A stretch of 64,000 nucleotides of DNA, taken from positions 43,949,600 through 44,013,599 of the forward strand of contig NC_059477.1 of the NCBI RefSeq assembly GCF_018139145.2. Reading direction: 5' to 3'. The stretch is from Gymnogyps californianus. Its lineage: Eukaryota; Chordata; Aves; Accipitriformes; Cathartidae. The position numbers and the translations under genes are program-made. The notes under the pieces were generated by a model. That model saw only the letters and a list, made by a program, of their open reading frames with translations. It ran no database searches and had not been told where the DNA came from. Every line of letters starts with the position of its first letter. Within the stretch, counting starts at the first letter, position 1. Below, piece by piece: positions 1 to 11,074 of the stretch.

Positions 1-725
1 AATATCGAGAAATTCGTAGAGCACAAAAAAATATTTTCTTAGGCAAAGGGAAAAAATTTACAACCAGATTTTAATTGCAATTACAGTGCAATGAAGGAAA
101 AAACCTCATTTTGGAGTCTTTGAACAACCGTTCAATACCTGGTTTGGATCATGAACTACCCAAGTCGGGCCACTGGGATTTTGCTCATGGCCTGTCACCA
201 AAAGCCCTGCACTTGCTGCTCTCCACTTGCCACGTCTCCTGCATGCAGCGAGTCACTGCGCTCACCCAGCACCGGGTACGGGTCCCCCTTTGCTGCGTCC
301 GCTGGGTTTGTGCCGATGCAGAGCGGCCGCCCGCCGCGCAGGGAGCAGGAGACGATACCACCGCCCGCGGCCCCGTCCTTTGGAGGAGAAGATCCAGGGC
401 AGCCCGTGGCGAGCCCCCAGGACCAAGCAGCGTGCTCGTTACAGAGTACCGGGAGACACGTCTCCAACAGAGATTTTTAAACTCGTCAACATCAGCCTAA
501 ACCTGCTGGCACTGACGTGGCTGGGAGTTTCACTGGAGAGCAGGCTTGGACCGCGGCGCTGTGCACCAGAAGCCCTGCAGCTGTGCCCAGATGTTCGCAC
601 CCCAGACCCGAGGGTCCTAGTGTGTCCTGGAGATGCTTCCAGGGAAAATCTGCCCACTCCTTCACCCTGGAAGCGGGTGCAAAATGGGTAAGTCAGCCTC
701 ACCCTCTCCTTCTCCTTTGCTGCAG
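1..725 (+). other. GALNT5 intron, upstream part
   Basis: Sequence before the first recognisable exon, ending in a polypyrimidine tract and CAG acceptor at 723-725. I looked for the preceding GalNAc-transferase exon (the HNEAWSTLLR-type motif) and did not find it, so it lies outside the window. The open frames here have no recognisable protein. Confidence 0.7.
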
Positions 726-845
726 AGTACCTCAAGGAGAAGCTGGACAAATACATGTCACAGTTCCCAAAAGTGAAGGTCCTCCATCTCAAGGAGAGGC
801 ACGGTCTGATACGGGCCAGACTGGCAGGAGCGGAGATCGCCAAAG
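726..845 (+). CDS. GALNT5: GALNT5 coding exon (a), catalytic domain
   Basis: Encodes [10 protein letters not shown] through [10 protein letters not shown]. Acceptor CAG, donor AAAG|GTAGG; phase 1 in, phase 1 out. The motif [12 protein letters not shown] is the conserved stretch preceding the DxH motif in this family. Confidence 0.95.
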
Positions 846-3800
846 GTAGGACGAAAGCCATTTTACAGCCCTGTCTGCCCTCCCCCAGAGGTGCCAATAA
901 GCCATCTCCAGCACCGAGTTTTAGTCCCCTCCCAGTGAACTAAGGGCATCTTTTTGGTATGCGAAGCACGAGGGTCTGACAAGGGGACGAGCTGCGGCTT
1001 GTCCGGCACCTCAGCACAGCCCTAGCAAGCGGCAGTCGGGATCTGCAGCCGTGCCACCCCGGCTCCACGGCCTGCACAGGGCTGGGCTGTGTCAGCACCG
1101 AAACGGCCATTTCTGCCGGGAGCCGCCCCGCTGTGCTCTGCAGGCCGCGATGGCCGAGCGGTGAAAACGTGCTCTGGGCTACGGCTGGGAGGCTTTTGGG
1201 AGCCATGGAGGGTCGTGGCACCATCAGCAGCACCTCGAGCCCGCGGGGAGGCCGGCCGGCGTGGGAGGGGGACAGGGCGCCTGAGCCCTGATGCCGCCCC
1301 GGCCTCTGCCGCAGGCGCCGTCCTGACGTTCCTGGACTCGCACGTGGAGTGCAACGTGGGGTGGCTGGAGCCGCTGCTGGAGAGGGTCCGCCTCAGCCGG
1401 GCCAAGGTCGCCTGCCCCGTCATCGAGGTCATCAGCGACAAGGACATGAGGTAAGGCGGCTCGCGCCCCTGGGAAACCCAAAATCCTTGCCAGTGGCTTG
1501 AGCAAAACCTCTTGCTGGGACCACCAGCGTATTAATTACAGGAAGACGCGGGTCCAGACCTCCTAACTGGCCTTCAGCGGCGTTTCATGAGGGATACGTA
1601 ACATTGCTGTACACCAGAAATTAACATTAGCAGTGGACGTGGCCCCTTCATTTATCGCATACACCTTTTGCCTTTTTCATGGCTTTTAGTACATGAAGAG
1701 GATTCCTGACGAAATTCGTTAAAATCCTGTTTTAATTATGTACAGATATTCATCTTCACTCATTAAGGGTGACATTTCAATCAGGAATGTGACTCAGAAT
1801 TAGTCATCCCGATCTTTTCCCCGTTTAGTTACATGACCGTGGACAACTTTCAGCGTGGGATTTTTACTTGGCCAATGAATTTTGGATGGAGGCAGATTCC
1901 GCAAGAGGTCATCGAGAAAAATAAAATCAAGGAGACTGATATAATAAGGTAAAAAAAGCAAATGTGAGAGCTCTGTGAACCAAACTTAATAAGTTAGGAA
2001 CAAAAGCTCCTTCCAGGCCGAATGTTGTTCCTTCGCTTGTAAGGACGACAGAGGCAGTGGTCGCTGTGGGCAATCACTTCACCAGACATGGGCAAAGCTC
2101 AGCAAGCCTTTCTCAGCCCTCGCGGTACCGCCGGCATTTCATCGGTGCCACCAGGGCCGGGGGGACGTACCATCCCGTGTTTCCCTTCCATGCCCCATTA
2201 CGGCTTTCAGGCTGGGTAAAACCACCCAAGTACTGTCTGTTTTAACGTTGCATCTGTCGGCCTGCAGCCAAGTGGCAAATGGGGTGGTCCTTGCTGTCTC
2301 TGTAAGTGCAGGCTCCGGCACCGTCCCGGAGCATTTAGTAGCCCGCAGCTTCTCAATGATTCTCTCATCAAAGCAAAGGGAAAGGGACGGGCGCTTCCCA
2401 ACCAGCTGACACGCCGTGTGGCTTCTCTGTTCCCAGGTGCCCAGTCATGGCAGGTGGCCTGTTTTCCATCGATAAGAAGTACTTTTTTGAGCTGGGAACG
2501 TACGACCCAGGACTAGATGTTTGGGGAGGTGAAAATATGGAGATTTCATTCAAGGTACGTCACTGTCTCACGCCTGCATCCCTGCCAGCCTGGCTCGGGT
2601 GATGGGGCTCAGCCAGGGTCTCCCCAGGGACAGCCCCATGCTGGAGACCCCATCTCTCCTGGCAGCTTACTTAGTTTTCTGCTTCTCTTCTGGCTTGCAC
2701 AAAGCCAGCACCCAACGTTTGCCCATGTTTCTATCAAAGCAACCTCTGTTTCTCAGGTCTGGATGTGTGGAGGAGAGATTGAGATTGTTCCGTGCTCCAG
2801 AGTTGGGCACATTTTCAGGAACGACAATCCGTATTCCTTCCCAAAAGATCGGGTGAGAACGGTGGAGAGGAACTTGGCCCGTGTTGCGGAGGTCTGGCTG
2901 GACGAGTACAAGGAGTTATTCTACGGCCACGCTTACCACTTAGTCTTGAAAAACCTGGATGTCGGCGACCTGACTCAACAAATCCAACTGCGAAAGAAGC
3001 TTCAGTGCAAAAGTTTCCGGTGGTACCTGGAGAACGTCTACCCGGACCTGGAAGCTCCCCTGGTTAAAGCCAGCGGGCTGGTACGTACCCAAATGACTGG
3101 CTATCCTTCATTTAAACATGTTTTCAGTGGCTGGCTAGGCACTTGGTAGCATCCCGGTACGCTGTCTCTGAGTTGCTTCCCTGGCATTTGGTGACATTTT
3201 TGAATATTTAATATGTCACGGTGGTCTGGATTGCCCAGTGCCTTTATAAAGAAATAGGTCACGATTCCAGGAGACAGATTCCCGTTGAAGAGCCGGTGCC
3301 GTGTTTGAACACCAGGTGAGCTGCCCGTGCAGCAGCCACGGTCAGGGGACGTGCCTCCAGGGCGGGAGGTCCAGCACCCTCCCTGCCTGCACAGCTTGCT
3401 TTGGCCACGGCAGGAGAGAGAAATCGCTTTTTGGGGCTGGTTAGCGGCGCCTGGGCAGCGCAGGCAGGGAAGGGCAGGAGGCCGGGGCCGCGGGCGCAGG
3501 CAGGGTTTGTACCGGTGCTGGGCTGCCAGCAGAGCGCAGCAGAAATCCGCTTTTCCTCCGTGCAGGCAGAGGCTCTGCGCTGCCTGCGCACGGGCAGGGC
3601 AGCAGCCGGGAAGAGTCCTGGCATTGCTGCAGCCCGGGTGAAGCCTGCGCCTCGGGAGGGCTCAGTGGGCAGAAAACACCTTAAAGCCCAGTTTGGATTA
3701 AGTCTTCCGTCCTGCCTCCACAAGCCCCTTGCTGGCTGGGCGGCTGAGGAGCGTGAGCGGGTCAGGCTCCGTTTCTCCTCCACCATCCCTCCGTCTCCAC

Positions 3801-6800
3801 GCCGGGGAACTCGTGGTGCTCTCTGGCACCGGGTCCTACTTGTGCAGCTACTCCATGGGTGTTCAGTGTCGCTTCACCAACATTAAAAGGTGAATTAAAC
3901 AAGAATAAAACGCGGGTTCTGAATTTGGCCCAGCCCTGAGCCTCAGCAGAATGTCAGCTGCTGCTTTGAACGTTCAGAAACCTCAAATGTTCTGCCCAGA
4001 AAAGACACAGCATTGATTGCAATCTAGTTTTAATTGCAGTAACAAAAGTAAAATATCTGGTTTGTCAGAAAAATTACAGCGCTGCCAGGAACGAAAACTA
4101 AAGGGTTTGCTGCCTTCCCCACCCGTCCCCATCTCCCAGTGCCGTGGCAGGAGCAACGCTTGCCGAGAGGAGGTGGCCAGGAGCCGGTGACCACAGGGCT
4201 GGCACGGCCCGGGGAGTGAGAACAAGAACTGCCTGTCCCCTCGGTCCCTGCCAAGGCGCACGGCCTCCAGTTACTGCACCGGCCCTTCTGGGAGCCAGGA
4301 AAAAGCACAGCAACCATTTGGCCGCGTTTCAGGCTTGTCTGCGGGCCAAGGGCATAGCGTGATGGTTCCCCATCACAGGGATCCCTAGGGATCAAGCCAG
4401 GCTCTCTGCCAGCCGCAGCTGGTGCGTTACTTTTATGATCGAGCCGTGAAGGTGTGGGAGGGTAGCTCTGCAGAGAGCACGGGGAGGGACGCCGTGCTTC
4501 CTCTGGGTGGCTTCTTGGCACTCGTGGAAAAGCTGTAGGAAACCGCTGGGTTCGGGCACTTCAGTGGATTAAGAGCTGTGCATCCCTCCGGACGCGTCGG
4601 TCGGCCTCGCTGTGGCAGCAGCGGCCGTTGGCTGCTCCGAGCCGCTGGAAGCACACGTACCCAGGGCTGTCTGCTGGGGCAGCCGCTCCGAAACGGTTGT
4701 ACGGCTGAAAGCCCGTGTCCCTGCATTGCCTTCTAGAAAGCACCGTTTGGATTAGACTGAAGGCTTCAGTGAAACATTGGCTTAAGTGACTTTTTTTTAA
4801 AAGAATTAGCAGTAATAGTCTTGAGAACATCAAAAAAATGGAAATTGCTTGAGAAATACTCACTTTTTCAGCTCTTTTGTTTCAATCAGAGCAATAAAAC
4901 TTAATGTCAAATTCCGTGCAAAGCAGTTAGAGCATATAGAGAGACCTCTGTTTCAACTGAACCAAAACCTCAACTTTTCAGAGGTGTTTGTGAAAATTTT
5001 CAAGACGTTGCCTTGCTTTCTGCTGATGCAGGCCACCTGAATCGCTCTTTTATCTTCATGCTCAAAATTTAATAGGGCAGAAAATCTGTTTTGCAGCTAA
5101 CTCTGCAAATTCCAGCTGTGCTGAACACTATCCAAAGTTACTTGAGAACTGTTTCCTGAATAGCCTATTTATTCACTGGGATTAATTCATAAAGTTCTTC
5201 AGAAATTCTGAAAGAAGGAGAAGGAACGGCGTTTGCAAGGAATCGGAGATGTGAGCAGCCCCGACTGACGCACCACCGGGGTTATCAGAGGAGCCGGTGC
5301 CTGCAGACTGTGGCTGACCAAGCCCTCCGCGGCTGTGAGTCCCTGCAGCGAGGTGAGCTTCAGCCCAGGAACTGGAGGGGGCTGGCAGAGCTCAGTCCAG
5401 TGTTTCCAGCTCTCCCATATAATCTCCCGTCCTCCTCAGCGACCTCTGAACGCACCGTAGGAACAGCGTTAAGAAAACGCCTCTTGCAGAGCACGCTTGC
5501 AGGCAGTAGGGTGCCGGCTCACCGGTGGGGGACGGCTGCAGGGAGAAAGAGCAAAGAGAAGCGGAGCAGAGGAGCAGAGCCTGACCAGGAGGCAGATGGC
5601 TGGGGGCCGAATACACAATGCTCTTAGAGAAGGATCTGGTCTGCACTGCCCAGGGTGCAGCGCTCACTCGTCCTCTCTTTCTCCCCACCAGCGCAAGGTA
5701 ACAGCAGCTTAGTTAAAAACAGCTTGATGATGATGTTCATGCCGGGGTTCCCCACTTTGGGGGACCACGGCTGCGTTTCCACATTGATGAGGGGTGCCAA
5801 GACAACCGACCTGGATGGGAAACGGGAAGAGTTACCTCGGGGTAAGGCACTGAGCACATCACATATAGTGATGGAGTCGTTCCCCGGGGCTGGCTGTGGG
5901 GTCTGTGGTGGGCAGCCGGAGCCCCGGGCCCCGGGCCCCAGCTGGGATGGGACCGTCCAGAGCCGGGATGGGACCACCAGGCGCTTCCATCAGCTGCACA
6001 CAGTGGCTGCTCGCCTCCTTCACGGTGTAGCAATGGGAAGAGATTCTGCAGTTGTTATTGTTGGGTGCTGCTGTTTTGGGGTTTTGCAAAACAGAAACAT
6101 GAGCTGTGTCCAAAAAAAACCCAAAAAAGAACATGTCACATCCAGCCTTGAATGTTTCTGGAAAAGGTTCGTGTCAGGCTTCTCTCAGTAGAAAAACATA
6201 TGTAGTGGACCAGATGTGCATTTACACACCCCTCCAAGGACTATGACACATCATCTCTGCTTCGCTCAGTTAAGTGGGCAGTATTAATCAGTGTCCTGTG
6301 AATCCAGCAGCTTAACTGCAGTGTAACAGCCTCTCTTTCTTGGGGATTTATGTCTAAATTTGCATTTTGGTGCTATTTTCTAGCTTGTTAACGTAGCCAT
6401 GGCAAGATGCATCACTGTGGAAAACACCACTCTAGCTTTTGAGGCCTGTGATGTTAACGACAAGGTAAGGATACCCTGCATGCTGAGTATGTAATACTAG
6501 TTTTAAGGCACGGCGTAGAGCTCCTCTACCTCCCCATGCTGACCCAGCCCCCGCGAGCTAATGCAGTCCTTCGCACCGGGGGACATGGCCAAACGATGCC
6601 TGGGAGCAGCGAGGGGCAGGCATTGCCTCTGCTTGCAAAGCCTGTAGCCAAGCAACGACTCCAGAACCAGCAAACTGAGCTGGAATAGGAAAGTTTGATA
6701 AAGCCATGAGCCTGCACGTGAAAATGAGGAGAAACGTTTAAATACAAGCCTGGGTTTTGTGTGCTGCTGCAAAACATAGAGTTGCACTCCGTTGCTAGAC

Positions 6801-9800
6801 GGGAAGCAGCTGCTGTAGAGAACCTTTCCCTTCCATTACAGACAGCGTTTCTTAGGCAGTTCCCCGCTCGTTGCTCACCACTGGCACAGGCCAGCGTTGC
6901 GGATCGGAGCCCTGTCGTGTTCGGGGGTTTATCCATTTGCACCCCAGTGCTGGGGTGCAGCCAGGGGAGGTGGCAGGGCAGAGGAGCACGCAGCGATCGG
7001 GTTTGGGGTCCGGGCTGCTGGGGCGAGAGTTGCTCCCAGAGCCTGCACCGGGGCTGTCCTGAGCCTTTTAGCTCTGCAAATCCATAGGAGAGGTCTTCCC
7101 ATGGATCACGGCTTTCCTCATCCCCTGGCCCGGGGTGAGGGCAGGAGGAAGGCGAGGAGAGCCTCTGCTGGGGAGCCTCTGACAGCTGCTTGCCAGCCCC
7201 GAGCAGCCAGCCCCGCTGACGGAAGGCGAGCGGGCTCACGGCTCTCCCCGGTCTCTCCCCACAGAACCAAAAGTTCAACTACACCTGGCTGAGGCTGATC
7301 CAGCACGGAGAGCTCTGCATCGCCCCGGCCGGCGCTGCCGGCACGCTTGGCCTGCGCCGCTGCGAGGGCAGGAGCCGCAGCCTGACGTGGCTGCACAGGT
7401 CGCTGGCCGCCTTCCAGCCGGAGCTGGTGAGTGAAGCGCTGGCCAGGGCAGCCCCCGTGATCCCCAGTTTGGGTTAGCGTGCCGGCGTGCAAACTGATGG
7501 GCAGCTGCAGCCCAGTGCAAGGCGCGGGGCGTACCCCGGCCCTCTGGTCCCGGCTTTGCCAAAGCCATCTTCTTCACCTGCGGTGAAGCGTTGGTCCCCC
7601 GGCGCCGCTGCCTTTGCTCCTGGGGGTAGAGACGCACGCCCTGCCGTTGGGTTGCATCGGTCCAAGTGATGTGCAGCCCGACGCCCCGACATCGCGTGCC
7701 TGGGGGCTGGGGAGACGCTGGTCGTGCCGAGGCGTTCGCTCCGGCAGGGCTCTGCCGCTGCCTGCACGGCGGTAACAAAACATCCTGGTTTTACAGAGAA
7801 ACCGCTGATAGCACTTACGTGGAGATTACTTGATAACTGATAGGCATTCAGCTCACAGTGCTTTTTTAAAAGAAAGCATTTATGAAAAGGAAAAGAATGG
7901 ATACTTACATTTATTACCTGCACTGCAAAAGGCAAGAGAGTTGCGACTGTATCTCTGTCAGCCTGGTCTAAGTAGTTGTCCAAAATGCTATGAAATGGCA
8001 TACTTTAAGAAAGAAATACTCTTAATTTAAGAAAGAAAAAATGTAGCTAAGTTATACACTCATCATATCGACATTCCTCTTTAGTCTGAAAAGATAAAAC
8101 TTTCAAAGCCAGAACGCCGCACCGCCAAGGCTCACAAAGGCCGGGGTGTTTTGTGAAAAATACATGAAAATTGTCATCCACTTAGGAGTCCAGACAGCAT
8201 TATCAGTGCACGGGCAGTTTTTGTCTCCTGTTCCAGCCTGAGCTCACCTCGAGCTGTGAGTTAGATTGATAGATATTTGGTGGTCCCCGGCAGAACAGGG
8301 GGCTGGGCACGGGCAGATGCTCCCGGCCACGGCAGGGGACGGGTCTGGCTGCCCGAAGGCACAGGCACCGACACGCTCCCTGGGGACAGGCGGCCTCGGT
8401 CGATGTGGTTGCATCAGGCTTTACTGGTGCCAGCAAGGGGAAGTCTGAAGAGCAGCTCAGTGGCTGGTGAATGCTGGCTGAAGGAATTACGATGTCTTAC
8501 CTTCTTCTGACGTCACAGTCATTGTGTCGTATTAATGATGTGAAGTGCATTTACTATACGCACAAAGATCCAACTTTTGCCCAGACAACACTCTACGTGT
8601 CATTCCAGGAGTACTTCATCTAGGTATTAACCGACTGATCGTAAGAAACGCTGCAGTGCTATGCGGTGACACGGAGATGTCCCTTACCGTTGGCAGCACT
8701 TGCAGCATCGCCTTGCTGGCCACGCGGGTTAAATAGAGAAAGCCGAGCAGATGTGAAAAGCAAAAGGATGGCGATCACTGTTTTGGTTTAACCCCAGCCG
8801 GCAACTCAGCACCACGCAGCCGCTCGCTCACTCCCCCCACCCAGTGGGATGGGGGAGAGAATCGAAAAAAAGTAAAACTCATGGGTTGAGATAAAGACAG
8901 TTTAATAGGACAGAAAGGAAGGAAAAATAATGATAATGATAATAATAATAATATGACAATAATAATACTAAAAGAATTAGAATATACAAAACAAGTGAGG
9001 CACAATGCAATTGCTCATCAGTCACTGTGACCAATGCCCAGCCAGTTCCCGAGCAGCGATCCGCCCCTCCCGCCAACTCCCCCAGTTTATATACTGGGCA
9101 TGACATCCTATGGTATGGAATATCCCTTTGGCCAGTTTGGGTCAGCTGTCCTGGCTGTGTCCCCTCCCAGTTTCTTGTGCCCTCCAGCCTTCTCGCTGGC
9201 TGGGCATGAGAAGCTGAAAAATCCTTGACTTAGGATAGGCACTACTTAGCAACAACTAAAACATCAGCATGTTATCAACATTATTCTCATCCTAAACCCA
9301 AAACACAGCACTGTACCAGCAACTAGGAAGAAAATTAACTCTATCTCAGCCAAAACCAGGACAATCACTCAGACTTTTCATTCTTTCATAATCCAATTTA
9401 CTGTCCCAGCATTTGAACTTCAGTGCTGAATTACCTAGCATCCCTTTCAGCCCAGTAAATGTGCTTTGAGTTCATCAGCCAAGAAACTCCAAAATACAAA
9501 AATCGGTCTCCTGCTGTACGCTCCCCTATATAGCAAATACCACCCGGAGTGATTTCCCTTGCATGGTAGTTACCACTCGGACAGCGAGAGAACTAATCTT
9601 TCCATGTCCAGTGACCGAGAAGCCGCAAAGCACAGAAGGTGTGGTACGATCCTGGCTCAGCTGCAGGTGCGGGCTTTGGATCCCACCCGGAAGGCCCTGT
9701 AAGTCAGCAAAGAGATCTTATATATTAGGGAAAGGTGAAAAAAAGGGCACACCATAAAGAATCAAGCTTTCTCGGTGGAAAAATAAAGCTGCTGCTGCAT

Positions 9801-9990
9801 GAGTCCCAAAGCCTAAGCCTACCTAAAGCCCTCTCTCTCTCCCCTGCAGAAGGACCACATCGTCTCAGAGCACCTCCAGCAGCCGGCGTGCTTGGAAGTG
9901 GATCCCTCTCACAAAGCCCTGAGGGTAAATGCCTGTGACTCCGCAAATCCTTATCAAAAGTGGCAGTTTGGCAATTACTATGCAGACTGA
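726..9990 (+). CDS. GALNT5: GALNT5, polypeptide N-acetylgalactosaminyltransferase 5 (3' part, eight coding exons)
   Basis: Type II Golgi enzyme that transfers GalNAc from UDP-GalNAc to Ser/Thr, the first step of mucin-type O-glycosylation. Joined coding exons: 726-845, 1315-1450, 1829-1948, 2437-2554, 2757-3080, 6384-6464, 7265-7426, 9850-9990. They give 399 residues plus stop with all splice phases consistent. The Mn-binding DSH lies in [16 protein letters not shown] and EISFK follow, and the third metal-ligand His is in [11 protein letters not shown]. The C-terminal third is a ricin-type lectin domain ending [11 protein letters not shown]. Wording such as [20 protein letters not shown] and the lectin text match the GALNT5 branch best from memory. 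The cytoplasmic, transmembrane, stem and first catalytic exons must lie left of the window. The gene converges on ERMN. Family is certain; the paralogue call is supported by synteny. Confidence 0.95.
1315..1450 (+). CDS. GALNT5: GALNT5 coding exon (b), DxH metal-binding motif
   Basis: Carries DSH within [19 protein letters not shown] and ends [13 protein letters not shown] plus a split Ser codon. Acceptor GCCGCAG, donor ATGAG|GTAAGG; phase 1 in, phase 2 out. Confidence 0.96.
1829..1948 (+). CDS. GALNT5: GALNT5 coding exon (c), catalytic domain
   Basis: Encodes [20 protein letters not shown] and continues to KIKETDII. Acceptor CCGTTTAG, donor ATAAG|GTAAAA; phase 2 in and out. Confidence 0.95.
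2437..2554 (+). CDS. GALNT5: GALNT5 coding exon (d), Gal/GalNAc-T motif
   Basis: Encodes [20 protein letters not shown], then [18 protein letters not shown]. The WGGEN stretch is the substrate-binding motif shared by this family. Donor TTCAAG|GTACGT; ends in phase 0. Confidence 0.96.
2757..3080 (+). CDS. GALNT5: GALNT5 coding exon (e), end of catalytic domain and linker
   Basis: The longest exon here, 108 codons. It starts [20 protein letters not shown], where the His of VGHIF is the third metal ligand by family knowledge, and ends in the linker to the lectin domain ([20 protein letters not shown]). Acceptor TTTCTCAG, donor GGGCTG|GTACGT. Confidence 0.96.
3081..6383 (+). other. GALNT5 intron between catalytic and lectin exons
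   Basis: The largest GALNT5 intron in the window, 3.3 kb. GC-rich blocks at 3.3-3.8 kb alternate with AT-rich sequence at 4.7-5.2 kb. I see no exon, RNA gene or identifiable mobile element in it. Confidence 0.6.
6384..6464 (+). CDS. GALNT5: GALNT5 coding exon (f), start of ricin-type lectin domain
   Basis: 27 codons: [19 protein letters not shown], then EACDVNDK. Matches the start of the lectin alpha repeat in GALNT5. Acceptor TTTTCTAG, donor GACAAG|GTAAGG; phase 0 both ends. Confidence 0.92.
7265..7426 (+). CDS. GALNT5: GALNT5 coding exon (g), lectin domain
   Basis: 54 codons, starting [20 protein letters not shown]. Strongly GC-rich in its second half, where the protein is least like the mammalian one as I remember it ([20 protein letters not shown]). 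Frame and splice sites are intact: CCACAG acceptor and GAGCTG|GTGAGT donor. Confidence 0.93.
8508..8515. promoter_or_regulatory. Consensus cAMP-response element TGACGTCA
   Basis: A perfect 8-bp palindromic CRE in the last GALNT5 intron. Function is not shown by sequence; a single 8-mer can occur by chance. Confidence 0.25.
8774..8778. repeat. Target-site duplication ATCAC, left copy
   Basis: Identical to 9364-9368 on the other side of the solo LTR. Confidence 0.85.
8901..8906 (-). terminator. ATTAAA polyadenylation signal in the solo LTR
   Basis: On the minus strand, about 180 bp downstream of the LTR TATA box, as expected for the R region. Confidence 0.5.
8930..8971. repeat. AAT/GATAAT microsatellite inside the LTR
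   Basis: Runs of GATAAT and AATAAT in the LTR between the polyadenylation signal and the TATA box. Likely length-variable between copies of this LTR family. Confidence 0.75.
9086..9093 (-). promoter_or_regulatory. TATA box of the solo LTR
   Basis: TATATAAA on the minus strand, about 270 bp from the LTR 5' end, marking the U3/R side. Transcription from it would run antisense to GALNT5. Confidence 0.6.
9364..9368. repeat. Target-site duplication ATCAC, right copy
   Basis: Identical to 8774-8778; it defines the LTR ends exactly. Confidence 0.85.
9850..9990 (+). CDS. GALNT5: GALNT5 terminal coding exon (h), last lectin repeat and stop
   Basis: 46 codons plus TGA. Contains [17 protein letters not shown] and the QxW signature as QKWQF, ending NYYAD. 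Acceptor CCCTGCAG. Confidence 0.95.
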   Translation, partial: KDHIVSEHLQQPACLEVDPSHKALRVNACDSANPYQKWQFGNYYAD

Positions 9991-10245
9991 AGGGAACACA
10001 GTTGAACCAGAAACGCTGTGTTTTCATCTTGTGAACTCAGCAAGGACATCTCTGCGACTTGTGACAGCAATTACAAAACTGGAAGTTCATTTCCAAATGA
10101 TAATTGAAATCCGTAATTTAAACCAGCATATTGAGAGATCAGAATACCAAGAGCAGCACGTGTGGTTTAACGATGTCTGAAACAGATAGGCGCGTTTTTC
10201 CCTCACTGTGGGAGACTGGCAAAAACTCAAATAATTTTCTGTATT

Positions 10246-10251
10246 ATTAAA
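10246..10251 (+). terminator. Candidate GALNT5 polyadenylation signal ATTAAA
   Basis: First ATTAAA-type signal in AT-rich sequence, 256 bp past the stop. Downstream alternatives cannot be excluded. Confidence 0.35.
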
Positions 10252-11038
10252 TGGAAAAATTTTCTGAAGTCCCCCATCCTACTGTAAGCAAACCTTCATC
10301 AGTTCCCCCCGGACAGCAGCATAAGCTGCAGAAATACTTCCAGGGCTCTGTAGTCTGTAAACAGCAAATTGGTCTGCTTATTCTTCCACAGAAAATGGAA
10401 GTTTATTGACCAACGCATTAAAAAAATCCATCCGACATGCCCGTGCTGGGTCTGGCTGCAGGATCCTGCCCTGTGGGACCCATTGCTTCTGACAGATGAG
10501 TATCAGGGTTCCATTAGGAATCGATTGCTTATCGAAAAAGCCTTCTTTTAATAATGGGAGGCTTATCCTGCTTCTTGCCGGTGGCACATGCCAGAGGCCA
10601 GCCGGGGAGCACCTCGTCCCAGGGCGGCCGGGCTGTCCCCACCCTGGGGCTGCCGCGGCCCCAGCCGTGTCCCCGAGCCCCCATGGCTTTTTCGGGGCTC
10701 CCCTGGGACCACTGCAGCTTTCCTCGGCCCCCGGCTGGCCGGGGCGTTGGGTCGCGCTGGTGCCTGTGCCGGAGCCTGGTGATGCTCGGTGCAGCCCCAA
10801 GCAGGGTGGCTCGCCCTGCTCCTGCCAGGGCCGTCCCAAGGGAAGCTTTACCCACCGGCAGTGCGGGCTGGGCACCTCTCCCCATCGTGGTGTCCCCCCA
10901 CCGTGAGTGGAGGGAGGGCAGAGACCTCCGGCAGGACGTCTCGCAACCCAAAATTTCTACCCGCCGGCACTCAGGATGGATGAAGATGCCCGCTGAACTC
11001 AGTGAGGGCTTTTCCTCAAAAAGGGCTGCAGAACACAA

Positions 11039-11074
11039 GTGCGTGTGCATGCACACGTGTGTGTGTACACACGT
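11039..11074. repeat. 36-bp uninterrupted alternating purine-pyrimidine tract
   Basis: Every step alternates purine and pyrimidine. It contains a perfect 16-bp palindrome (11042-11057) and an overlapping hairpin with arms ACGTGTGT/ACACACGT. Such tracts are prone to Z-DNA. Directly visible; function unknown. Confidence 0.7.

Larger units (their letters stand above)
8779..9363 (-). mobile_element. Solo LTR of an avian endogenous retrovirus, minus orientation
   Basis: A 585-bp element. On the minus strand it starts TGTCCTGGTTTTGGCTGAGA and ends GGGGTTAAACCAAAACA. It is bounded by a perfect 5-bp duplication ATCAC (8774-8778 and 9364-9368). Inside, in the right order for an LTR, are a TATA box (TATATAAA), then an ATTAAA polyadenylation signal, plus an AAT-rich microsatellite. 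No primer-binding site, gag, pol or env follows, so this is a solo LTR left by recombination. The sequence resembles one I recognise from many bird genomes; the 5-bp duplication points to an ERVL-like integrase, which is an inference. It sits inside the last GALNT5 intron, antisense to the gene. Confidence 0.9.

Noticed and set aside
2517..3149. Single 210-residue frame across two GALNT5 exons
   Set aside because: Its first part reads GALNT5 exon (d) in the wrong frame and runs through the intron; only the part after 2756 is coding.
8779..9363. Full provirus or retroviral genes near the LTR
   Set aside because: Both sides of the element are ordinary GALNT5 intron; no primer-binding site, polypurine tract, gag, pol or env, and only one LTR.
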